This document shows, piece by piece, positions 1 to 5,809 of a stretch of DNA of 19,965 bases (positions are counted from its first letter, which is position 1; every line of letters starts with the position of its first letter). The notes beneath the pieces were generated by a model that worked only from the letters and a program-made list of their open reading frames with translations, searched no databases and was not told the DNA's origin. This stretch comes from an uncultured Peptococcaceae bacterium. Its GTDB lineage: Bacteria; Bacillota; Desulfotomaculia; Desulfotomaculales; Desulfocucumaceae. The stretch spans positions 1-19,965 of the forward strand of contig CATZDY010000045.1 in assembly GCA_958417755.1 (NCBI GenBank), read 5' to 3'. A program made the translations under genes and the position numbers.

Positions 1-1
1 G

Positions 2-262
2 GGTGCAAGGCGCAAAGATATTCTCATTCAATTTCTCATTGAATCTGTGGTACTGTGTTCCCTAGGCGGGATCATTGGGATGTTATTGGGCATTGGTTGT
101 TCTACCTTAATCGCCACCATTGGCGGCTGGCCTCCGGTGGTTTCCTGGTGGATTGTGCTCCTGGCCTTTGGTTTTTCCGCTGCCATTGGGATTGTGTTTG
201 GTATGTTGCCAGCCAACAAAGCAGCCAGAATGGATCCCATTGTGGCATTGCGCCGGGATTAA
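2..262 (+). CDS. ABC transporter permease, MacB/FtsX type (3' end only)
   Basis: Open reading frame that enters from the left edge and ends at a TAA at 260-262; about 86 residues remain. The visible part starts with a charged GARRKDI stretch followed by two hydrophobic segments (about residues 13-34 and 45-65 of the fragment) separated by a short loop. It ends in the pattern GMLPANKAARMDPIVALR, which is the typical C-terminal signature of MacB/FtsX-family permeases, the membrane subunits of ABC exporters of macrolides, lipoproteins or peptides. The partner ATPase and the periplasmic-type domain would lie upstream, outside the window. The substrate cannot be told. The family call is firm because of the C-terminal signature; the start is not in the window. 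Confidence 0.85.
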   Translation, partial: GARRKDILIQFLIESVVLCSLGGIIGMLLGIGCSTLIATIGGWPPVVSWWIVLLAFGFSAAIGIVFGMLPANKAARMDPIVALRRD

Positions 263-426
263 TGATAAAACTTCTCAAGCATCCTAGAATAAAATAACGT
301 GAGTTTGATGGCATACTGTTTAGATGTGTTTTTACAGAGAAATTTAGCCATGATATGGTTGTTTGAAGAAAATGGAACTCATATGTTTTATCAAACTGAC
401 GATAAAATAAATCGTAAAAAAACGAA
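263..426. other. Non-coding spacer between the convergent permease and adk genes
   Basis: AT-rich spacer without a credible gene. A short inverted repeat, ACGAT/ATCGT with a seven-base loop, lies near 400-416 just before the main terminator hairpin. No promoter or conserved RNA was recognised. Confidence 0.5.
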
Positions 427-456
427 GGGCAAAGGAGATAAATCCTTTGCCCTTTT
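427..456. terminator. Bidirectional intrinsic terminator between permease and adk
   Basis: Ten-base perfect stem, GGGCAAAGGA at 427-436 against TCCTTTGCCC at 443-452, with a six-base loop. TTTT follows on the + strand. On the - strand the flank reads TTCGTTTTTTT. The two flanking genes converge on it, so it can stop both. Confidence 0.85.
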
Positions 457-501
457 GGGATAAAATAACGGTGCTAATTTGCTGCTTTTCCTTTAGCAGA
501 T

Positions 502-1152
502 TTATTGTGCAGGAGACAATGCTGTTAAGATATCCGTTAATACTTGTTTGATTTCTTGATCCCCATTGATATTGAACAATACGCCTTTTTTCTGGTAATA
601 ATCGATCAGTGGCTTGGTATTGTCTTCATAGGCTTGGAGTCTGGTACCCACGGATTCTGCATTGTCATCAGAGCGTTGATAAAGCTCCCCTTGACAAGAA
701 TTACATTTATTCTCAACTTGAGGGGGATTGAAGATGACATGATAGGATGCGCCACAATTTTTACAAACTCTTCTTCCTGTAAGCCTGTCCATCAAACGCT
801 CCAAAGGAACAATAATATTAATAACCCCGTTCAATTGTAATCCCAAGGAATCCATGGTAGCATCCAATGCCTGGGCTTGTTCCACTGTACGGGGGAAGCC
901 GTCCAATAGAAATCCTTGCTGGCAGTCTTCTTGGGATAAACGATCTTTGACCATTCCAATGACTACTTCATCTGGAACCAATTCACCCTTATCCATATAT
1001 TCCTTGGCCTTTTTTCCCATTTCTGTGCCTGCGGCAATGGCAGCCCGAAACATATCGCCAGTGGAAATATGCGGTATCTTCAATTCTTTGACCAACACTT
1101 CTGCTTGGGTGCCTTTGCCCGCACCAGGGGGACCCATAATGAGTAAATTCAA
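502..1152 (-). CDS. adk: Adenylate kinase, zinc-binding LID type
   Basis: Interconverts 2 ADP and ATP + AMP in the cytoplasm. The 216-residue product has the usual bacterial length. The P-loop GPPGAGKGT lies at residues 7-15, the AMP-binding STGDMFR at 30-36, and FLLDGFPRT at 81-89. A long LID carries four cysteines (C130, C133, C150, C153) that bind structural zinc in Gram-positive enzymes. The start is TTG at 1152: an AGGAGGAG Shine-Dalgarno sits six bases upstream (1159-1166), while the ATG five codons further in would cut into the first beta strand. In most bacteria adk sits between secY and map in the ribosomal protein cluster; here it stands alone, transcribed away from the ABC operon and ending at a shared terminator. 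It could be the only copy or a second one; the window cannot tell. Confidence 0.97.
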   Translation of the reverse strand: MNLLIMGPPGAGKGTQAEVLVKELKIPHISTGDMFRAAIAAGTEMGKKAKEYMDKGELVPDEVVIGMVKDRLSQEDCQQGFLLDGFPRTVEQAQALDATMDSLGLQLNGVINIIVPLERLMDRLTGRRVCKNCGASYHVIFNPPQVENKCNSCQGELYQRSDDNAESVGTRLQAYEDNTKPLIDYYQKKGVLFNINGDQEIKQVLTDILTALSPAQ

Positions 1153-1186
1153 CGAGAACTCCTCCTAATCTGTTTTCTAATTTTTT

Positions 1187-1195
1187 ATTATATCA
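1187..1195 (-). promoter_or_regulatory. Extended -10 promoter of adk
   Basis: On the - strand the sequence TGATATAAT gives a consensus TATAAT (1187-1192) preceded by the TG of an extended -10. No good -35 lies 17 bases upstream (CCTTTT). It is followed after about 20 bases by the AGGAGGAG ribosome binding site at 1159-1166. Confidence 0.6.
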
Positions 1196-1231
1196 TATTT
1201 ATTCCCGAGAAAAGGAGAGTCAAAGGAAAAA

Positions 1232-1261
1232 TAGACATTATCTATAGATAAAGAATAAAAT
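1232..1261 (+). promoter_or_regulatory. Promoter of the ABC operon with a 14-bp palindromic operator in the spacer
   Basis: TAGACA (1232-1237, five of six matches to the -35 consensus) and TAAAAT (1256-1261, five of six matches to -10) are 18 bases apart. The spacer begins with the perfect palindrome TTATCTATAGATAA (1238-1251). A dimeric regulator bound there would cover the space between -35 and -10, the classic position of a repressor operator, or of a MerR-type activator. The regulator is not identified. The leader to the GTG start of the first gene is about 130 bases and no riboswitch was recognised in it. Confidence 0.5.
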
Positions 1262-1395
1262 ATACCAATAATTATTTGTTGTTTTATGTAATTTAATGGA
1301 TGATTTAAGAGCAAAATTGATTGAAGAGGCAGGAATTGAGAGGACAAAGGAAAAAGATTTTATGGAGAAACGAAGGATTTACAGGAGGCGGTATA

Positions 1396-2346
1396 GTGAA
1401 ACCAGTAAAAAAGTTAGTGCTTGTTTGTTTGGTGTTCGTTTTTTGTGCTTGTATGGCTGGTTGTAACCAAGAAAAGACATTAAAAATTGGTTTACTGAAC
1501 ATTGATGATAGTGTTCCTTTTTTTGTGGCCCAAAAGGAAGGTTTATTTGAAAAACACGGGGTATCTGTGGAATTATTGCCCTTTAACAGTGGCCAAGCCC
1601 AAGCAACAGCTGTGGAAGCTGGTGAACTGGATGGAATGATGACAGATATGATTGTACAAGGGCTGTTAAAAAAGGGTGGCACAGACATGAAAACCGTTGC
1701 CATTGCTTTAGGGGCTGTTCCTGAAGAGGGACGTTTTTTAGTGGTATCCTCTCCCCAAAGCGGTATTCAAGTCCCTTCTGATCTCCTAGGTGCCAAAGTA
1801 GCTATTTCTACCAATACCATGATGGATTTTTTGTTTGAACAATTTGAAGGTCTTGAACATTTGGATAAAGATACAATCACAAAAGTGAATATGCCCAATT
1901 TAATGTTGCGGGTGGAAGCTTTACTCCAAGGAAAGGATATCCAAGCTGCCATTTTGCCGGATCCCTTGGCTGCTTATGCAGTTATGTCTGGGGCGCATGT
2001 TGTGATTGATGATACAATGTTTGATGTAAATTTATCCCAATCTGTGGTAGCCATGACCCAAACAGCCATTGATGAAAAACGACCGGAAGTTGAGAAGATG
2101 TTAGCCGCATATTGGGAGGCTATGACTTTATTGAACGAACATCCAGATGAATACCGGGATTTTAGTTTGCAAGTTGCCAATGTACCTGCAGAGCTGGCAC
2201 AAACCTATCCTTTTGTGACCTATACTCCCAAAGCAATACCTGATGAAGAAGGGGTATCCAGGGTGGTGGATTGGTTGGTAGCAAGAAAGCTGATTCCTGC
2301 GCCCTATGGTTATGAAGAGATGGTAGATACAGGTTTTATTCAATAA
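1396..2346 (+). CDS. ABC transporter substrate-binding lipoprotein, NMT1/SsuA-like
   Basis: Solute receptor of an ABC importer, lipid-anchored outside the membrane. I place the start at GTG 1396: AGGAGG at 1383-1388 lies seven bases upstream, and the protein then begins with a proper lipoprotein signal (MKPVKK, a hydrophobic stretch, then MAGC with the lipidated cysteine at residue 23). An earlier in-frame ATG at 1321 would put 25 polar residues before the signal peptide. The mature part (about 294 residues) opens with KIGLLNIDDSVPFFVAQKEG, typical of the NMT1/THI5-like and SsuA/TauA fold; PDPLAAYAV falls in the second lobe. Relatives bind sulfonates, nitrate, pyrimidine precursors or aromatic compounds, so the ligand stays open. 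It is first in an operon with the ATPase (23 bases downstream) and the permease. Confidence 0.9.
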   Translation: MKPVKKLVLVCLVFVFCACMAGCNQEKTLKIGLLNIDDSVPFFVAQKEGLFEKHGVSVELLPFNSGQAQATAVEAGELDGMMTDMIVQGLLKKGGTDMKTVAIALGAVPEEGRFLVVSSPQSGIQVPSDLLGAKVAISTNTMMDFLFEQFEGLEHLDKDTITKVNMPNLMLRVEALLQGKDIQAAILPDPLAAYAVMSGAHVVIDDTMFDVNLSQSVVAMTQTAIDEKRPEVEKMLAAYWEAMTLLNEHPDEYRDFSLQVANVPAELAQTYPFVTYTPKAIPDEEGVSRVVDWLVARKLIPAPYGYEEMVDTGFIQ

Positions 2347-2369
2347 AATGCGATTGGATAGGGAAATTT

Positions 2370-3122
2370 ATGATAGTGCTAAAGCATGTGGATTTGGATT
2401 ATCCAGGTAAAAGAAAAGAGAGCTTTCCTGCTTTGTGCGCTGTACATGTAACCGTGGGATTCGGTGAACGTTGGGCTGTGATTGGTCCTTCTGGTTGTGG
2501 GAAAAGTTCTTTGTTGCATGTGATGGCTGGTTTATTGCCTCCAACCAAAGGAGCAGTCTATTACCAGCATAAACCTTTGGAGAAACCCCATGAGGAAATC
2601 AGTGTAATTTTACAAGAGTATGGTTTATTCCCCTGGAAAACAGTGGCCCAAAATATTGCCTTGCCTTTGGTGATTAAAAAAGTCCCTAAAAAGCAAATCC
2701 ATGATCTACTACAGCCTTGTATGGATAAATTGGGTTTGCAAAAGCATGGTCATAAATTTCCAGGACAATTATCCGGGGGAGAACGACAGAGGGTAGCCAT
2801 TGCCCGGGCTTTGGTTACCAGGCCCAAAGTTTTGTTAATGGATGAACCTTTTTCTGCTTTGGATGCTTTGACAAGGGAAACATTGCAAAACCTTGTTTTG
2901 ACCCTTTGCCAAGAAGAAAACTTAACCCTTGTTATGGTTACCCATAACATAGAAGAAGCTGTCTTTTTGGGGCAACAGATTATTGTTTTTGGACAAACAG
3001 TAGGGAGAATTGTGGATGTGGTAACCAATAAGCACAGTGGTTTGTATACTTATCGGGATACACCGGAATTTTATCAACATTGTCACGACTTGCGGCTTTT
3101 GATTCGAGGTGACGGAAAATAA
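2370..3122 (+). CDS. ABC transporter ATP-binding protein, SsuB/TauB/NrtD family
   Basis: Cytoplasmic ATPase subunit that powers the importer whose receptor is encoded just upstream. The 250 residues hold all motifs in order: Walker A GPSGCGKSS (39-47), Q-loop LQEYGLFPW (81-89), signature LSGGERQR (134-141), Walker B VLLMDEP (154-160), D-loop SALD, and the switch histidine in VTHN (192). The Q-loop wording with FPW is characteristic of the nitrate/sulfonate/taurine group. The ribosome binding site before ATG 2370 is weak (GATAGGG). The TAA stop at 3120-3122 overlaps the likely ATA start of the permease, and the GAGGTGA in its last codons is the permease's ribosome binding site, so the two are probably translationally coupled. 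Confidence 0.95.
   Translation: MIVLKHVDLDYPGKRKESFPALCAVHVTVGFGERWAVIGPSGCGKSSLLHVMAGLLPPTKGAVYYQHKPLEKPHEEISVILQEYGLFPWKTVAQNIALPLVIKKVPKKQIHDLLQPCMDKLGLQKHGHKFPGQLSGGERQRVAIARALVTRPKVLLMDEPFSALDALTRETLQNLVLTLCQEENLTLVMVTHNIEEAVFLGQQIIVFGQTVGRIVDVVTNKHSGLYTYRDTPEFYQHCHDLRLLIRGDGK
3106..3112 (+). promoter_or_regulatory. Ribosome binding site that points to an ATA start
   Basis: GAGGTGA lies inside the end of the ATPase gene, exactly six bases before ATA at 3119. No ATG, GTG or TTG stands at a suitable distance, so this site is the main argument for the unusual start codon. Confidence 0.6.
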
Positions 3123-3862
3123 AAAATAAATTTTTCAGTTGCCTGATTGCTCTGGCAATTGTCTTTCTTGCTTGGCAAGGCGCCAGTATGGTGATGAACA
3201 AAGCTTTTTTGCCATCCCCAATGGTTTCTTTGCAAACCTTTGGGGATTTATTAGCGAATGGAGAAATGACCAAACATTTTTTGATTAGTACGTTTCGCAT
3301 TATAGTAAGTATACTATTAGCTCTTTTATTGGCCGTGCCCTTGGGTTTAGCCATGGGGAGAAATGAAACATTGGATCATGTAGTAGGGCCAATGGTTTAT
3401 CTGTTATATCCATTACCCAAAGTGGTATTTTTACCTATTATTGTGGTATTGATGGGGTTAGGAAATGTGCCCAAGATTTTTTTGATTACTTTGGTGATTT
3501 TTTTTCAGATTCTTGTGGTGACCCGGGATGCTGCGAAAGTCATACCCTTGGCCAGTGTACAGTCCATGCGTTTGTTGCATGCCAATGTTTGGCAAACATA
3601 TCGTCATTTGATCGTGCCTTATTGTTTACCTAAAATCTTAACATCTTTGCGCATTACTTTAGGAACAGCCATAGCGATTTTATTTTTTTCTGAAACCTTT
3701 GCTTCCTTTGATGGATTAGGTTATTTTATTTTACATGGCATGGAAACCAGGGATTATCCTTATATGTATGCTGGCATCATAGGGCTGGCTTTGTTGGGTA
3801 TGGTGTTATATTTTCTGGTGGATGTATTGGAGCAATTGTGGTGCCATTGGCAAAAGTATTGA
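3119..3862 (+). CDS. ABC transporter permease, SsuC/TauC type, probable ATA start
   Basis: Membrane subunit of the importer, BPD_transp_1 fold. The first ATG in this frame is 3188, but a product from there lacks the first membrane helix. Reading upstream in frame to the stop at 3110-3112 adds IKNK and then a hydrophobic stretch (FFSCLIALAIVFLAW) that is a normal first helix of this family. The only start with a ribosome binding site at the right distance is ATA 3119, giving 247 residues. The EAA loop is recognisable: a helical stretch around MRLLHANVWQTYRHLIVP and, later, ETFASFDGLGYFI. Several further hydrophobic helices reach the C-terminus. The ATA overlaps the TAA stop of the ATPase gene (ATAA). 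A change of base 3121 from G to A in an ordinary ATGA overlap would produce exactly this. Initiation at ATA, reduced expression, or a sequencing error are all possible. Confidence 0.85.
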   Translation: MKNKFFSCLIALAIVFLAWQGASMVMNKAFLPSPMVSLQTFGDLLANGEMTKHFLISTFRIIVSILLALLLAVPLGLAMGRNETLDHVVGPMVYLLYPLPKVVFLPIIVVLMGLGNVPKIFLITLVIFFQILVVTRDAAKVIPLASVQSMRLLHANVWQTYRHLIVPYCLPKILTSLRITLGTAIAILFFSETFASFDGLGYFILHGMETRDYPYMYAGIIGLALLGMVLYFLVDVLEQLWCHWQKY

Positions 3863-3901
3863 GCATAAACAGTGTGCAATTGCTTGGTAAGGGGGCTCAA
3901 T

Positions 3902-4375
3902 ATGGATACCCAAGACTTATATCAATTGGCTAATTCGTTATCCTTACAGTTTTGGCATAAGCCTTTGACAATCAAAGTGGTTTGGAATACGCGGTTGCGA
4001 AGTTCTGCAGGCCGCTATATCTATAGCAAAGCTGGTCCCCAAAGGATTGAAGTGTCTTATCAAGAATATGTAGACTACGGCCTAGCAGAAGTTGTTAATA
4101 TTTTAAAACATGAATTATGCCATTTCCATTTACACCAACAAAACAAGGCCTTTCAAGATGGCTCAATGGTATTTAAGCAAGAATGTCAACGAGTGGGAGC
4201 CCAGCTTACAGCAAAACCAAGGGCTGTAAAGTATGTGCAAATATTTTGCAGTTCCTGTGGCCAATTACTGGGGTATCGTCAAAGGATAAGAAAAAATTTG
4301 GTAAGCAGTTGTTGTGGCAGCTCATTGATGAGAGGAAAAGAAGTTTTGATTACTGCCCAGGGGGAAATAACTTAA
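3902..4375 (+). CDS. SprT-like zinc metalloprotease-fold protein
   Basis: The 157-residue product matches the SprT-like family (Bacillus YdcK, E. coli SprT, and the catalytic domain of eukaryotic Spartan) in size and motifs. It has HELCH at 70-74, the HExxH zinc site with a further histidine close by, and a C-terminal zinc ribbon (C116, C119, C137, C138). The bacterial members have no well-established substrate; Spartan degrades DNA-protein crosslinks, so a role in DNA-bound protein turnover is only an analogy. I chose ATG 3902 because AAGGGGG (3889-3895) lies six bases upstream; a GTG at 3872 in the same frame has no such site. It begins 39 bases after the permease with no terminator between, so it is probably on the same transcript. 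Confidence 0.88.
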   Translation: MDTQDLYQLANSLSLQFWHKPLTIKVVWNTRLRSSAGRYIYSKAGPQRIEVSYQEYVDYGLAEVVNILKHELCHFHLHQQNKAFQDGSMVFKQECQRVGAQLTAKPRAVKYVQIFCSSCGQLLGYRQRIRKNLVSSCCGSSLMRGKEVLITAQGEIT

Positions 4376-4429
4376 ACATTGTTCATTGTTCTTTGCCTTA
4401 GAACCATAGAAGCAAGGAGGGGTTGAGGG

Positions 4430-4861
4430 TTGAATATTGCTTTTTTCCTGGTACCAAAAAATGAAGTTGTGTATGTGCAGTCTGATTTTACCATGCGGCA
4501 GGTTTTAGAGAAAATGGAATATCATCGTTATACTGCGGTGCCTATCATTGATAAAGAAGGCAGATATTGGGGAACCATTACTGAGGGGGATTTGTTATGG
4601 AAGATAAAAAATACCCCAGGCTTGGACTTTAAAGGAACAGAGAAAGTTTTGCTGCAGGATATTCCTCAAAGAATGCAAAATGCCCCTGTATCAATTAATG
4701 CCCAGATTGAGGATTTGTTTGCCCTGGCTATTGTTCAAAATTTTGTGCCAGTGGTGGATGATAGTGATGTTTTTATTGGCATCATTCGTCGTAGGGAAAT
4801 CATGGAGTATTTTGTAGCCCAAGCAAAAATCAATGTTTGCTTTAATAAAAGTGACCCCTAA
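4430..4861 (+). CDS. CBS-domain pair protein (DarB/CbpB-like)
   Basis: A cytoplasmic protein of 143 residues made of two CBS domains (about 15-60 and 75-135) and nothing else; such Bateman modules bind adenine nucleotides. The layout recalls Bacillus DarB (YkuL) and Listeria CbpB, which bind c-di-AMP and control Rel and pyruvate carboxylase: YTAVPIIDKEG in the first domain, LQDIP in the linker, and NFVPVVDDSDVFIGIIRRRE in the second. That is a resemblance from memory, not an alignment. The start is TTG 4430, set by AAGGAGGGG (4414-4422) seven bases upstream. It is last in the apparent operon, and its final codons form the left arm of the terminator hairpin. Confidence 0.85.
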   Translation: MNIAFFLVPKNEVVYVQSDFTMRQVLEKMEYHRYTAVPIIDKEGRYWGTITEGDLLWKIKNTPGLDFKGTEKVLLQDIPQRMQNAPVSINAQIEDLFALAIVQNFVPVVDDSDVFIGIIRRREIMEYFVAQAKINVCFNKSDP

Positions 4862-4886
4862 AAATTAATTTTGGGGGTCACTTTTT
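4847..4886. terminator. Bidirectional terminator between the CBS gene and the DUF3243 gene
   Basis: AAAAGTGACCCC (4847-4858) pairs with GGGGTCACTTTT (4874-4885), and AT pairs extend the stem inward. Both strands end in T runs. It overlaps the CBS stop codon and lies between two convergent genes. Confidence 0.9.
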
Positions 4887-4933
4887 AATGATATTTTGTT
4901 GGCCAGGATGCATAGACAAATATGCAAAGGCAA

Positions 4934-5212
4934 TTACTCTAAAGTGTTTAAATCCTGTTTGGTACTTAATTTTGTCATAAGATTAGCCAAAATTTGCCGT
5001 TCTTGATTATCCGCTGCTTGCCATAGTTCTTTTAGAACTTCTTGTTCTGGGTTTGTGGGGGGTACATTTTCCGCTAGGATATTTCCTGCTTGGCAAGCCA
5101 AAGAGGATATTTGGGTTTTGGGGACCCCTAATTCTTCGGCGAATTCCACTGCCTGCCCCAGGAATTGTTTCCAGTTTTTCCAGTCTGTGTTAGCTTCTTT
5201 GGTTATATTCAT
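4934..5212 (-). CDS. DUF3243 family protein (YmfJ-like)
   Basis: Small acidic protein of 92 residues, soluble, with no signal peptide. It matches the DUF3243 pattern: a W..FL...V.FA.ELG start, a central region with SLACQAGNILAENVPPTNPEQ, and KELW.AAD..E...LA..M.KL towards the end. The function is unknown; in Bacillus the family member is ymfJ. The start at ATG 5212 is supported by AGGAGGAA shortly upstream on the - strand. It shares its terminator with the converging CBS gene. Family recognition rests on the NPE and KELW motifs and the size. Confidence 0.8.
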   Translation of the reverse strand: MNITKEANTDWKNWKQFLGQAVEFAEELGVPKTQISSLACQAGNILAENVPPTNPEQEVLKELWQAADNQERQILANLMTKLSTKQDLNTLE

Positions 5213-5240
5213 GATTTGTATTCCTCCTACTCCACTGCAA

Positions 5241-5446
5241 TTTCGTTTTCTTCCTTAGTATGTCATGGGCATTGTCAGTTTATACAAGTGTTTATAGATT
5301 ATGCCTATTGTTACGGCAAGATTTAGTGGCACAACTCTTGGGAAAAAGGCATATGCTGATAAAAGATATGCAGGTAAACCCGTTCAATGACAAAAGGAAA
5401 GGAACTGCTGTGGAAGCGGGCTCCAGGCAAGCAGTGTTGCTATCTT
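5241..5446. other. Region with only a doubtful 65-codon ORF
   Basis: An ORF on the + strand (ATG 5260 to 5457) has no ribosome binding site, no recognisable motif and an uneven composition, so I do not call it a gene. It may be the decayed remnant of something preceding the YabG-like gene, or a long leader for it. A loose promoter-like pair, TTGTCA and TATAGA, occurs around 5274-5300 but its spacing is short. Confidence 0.4.
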
Positions 5447-5460
5447 GGGGGGAATAATGC

Positions 5461-5676
5461 ATGAGGATTGGTGATATTGTAATGCGGAAGGTATATGGAG
5501 AGGATATGCAGTTCTGTGTCCTCGGATTTTATACCAACCAAGAAAATGGTGAGAAAATAGCTATTTTGGCCTTTTTAGATCCAACTTTAATTGTAGAAGC
5601 AGAGGTACAGGAATTAACGCCTGTATCACTGAAGCATTTGTTTGCCCTTACCAACAATGGTATGCATTATCATTAA
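5461..5676 (+). CDS. Small protein equal to the N-terminal domain of sporulation protease YabG
   Basis: The 71-residue product begins MRIGDIVMRKVYGEDMQF and continues with GEKIAIL, an acidic/hydrophobic strand and an ELTPV turn. This follows, residue class by residue class, the first 50 or so residues of YabG (IGD.V.RK.Y..D..F...G...G...AIL), a protease of the spore coat. YabG is normally close to 300 residues; here the frame stops at 5676 and a good terminator follows at once, so the catalytic part is absent. It is either a free-standing beta-barrel (SH3-like) domain or the stub of a truncated gene. GGGGGG about eight bases upstream acts as ribosome binding site. The link to YabG is from memory of the Bacillus protein and needs a profile search. 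Confidence 0.65.
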   Translation: MRIGDIVMRKVYGEDMQFCVLGFYTNQENGEKIAILAFLDPTLIVEAEVQELTPVSLKHLFALTNNGMHYH

Positions 5677-5703
5677 ACCGTTCAATCTGGACGGTTTTCT
5701 TTT
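5675..5703 (+). terminator. Intrinsic terminator after the YabG-like gene
   Basis: AAACCGT (5675-5681) pairs with ACGGTTT (5691-5697), extended by a TG and a CG pair, followed by TCTTTT. It overlaps the gene's stop codon. Confidence 0.8.
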
Positions 5704-5741
5704 ATCCACCTCTTTGCCTGAAAGGAATAGCTGGGTGGATA
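5703..5741 (+). promoter_or_regulatory. Inverted repeat upstream of pmbA
   Basis: TATCCACC (5703-5710) and GGTGGATA (5734-5741) form an eight-base perfect inverted repeat with a 23-base loop, about 70 bases before the pmbA start. A TATACT hexamer (5748-5753) just after it could be a -10, but no -35 fits. It may be a hairpin in the leader or a regulator site; I cannot decide. Confidence 0.3.
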
Positions 5742-5809
5742 TGGAATTATACTAGGAATATAAGTTATCTGTCCATAATCGAAGGTTAGAATGATGAAGG
5801 AGAAAAGGA

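Noticed and set aside
1218..1224. AGTCAAA as a CtsR half site near adk
   Set aside because: A single heptad without partner; CtsR needs two in tandem.
1321..1395. ATG 1321 as start of the lipoprotein
   Set aside because: It would place 25 polar residues before the signal peptide; GTG 1396 has a proper site.
3188..3862. ATG 3188 as the permease start
   Set aside because: It removes the first membrane helix and has no ribosome binding site at a proper distance.
3872..3901. GTG 3872 as start of the SprT-like protein
   Set aside because: No ribosome binding site; ATG 3902 has AAGGGGG six bases upstream.
4183..4401. 72-codon ORF overlapping the end of the SprT-like gene
   Set aside because: Shadow frame of the SprT-like gene; no own ribosome binding site.
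5260..5457. 65-codon ORF on the + strand as a gene
   Set aside because: No ribosome binding site, no motif, and composition unlike the neighbouring genes; kept only as a doubtful region.
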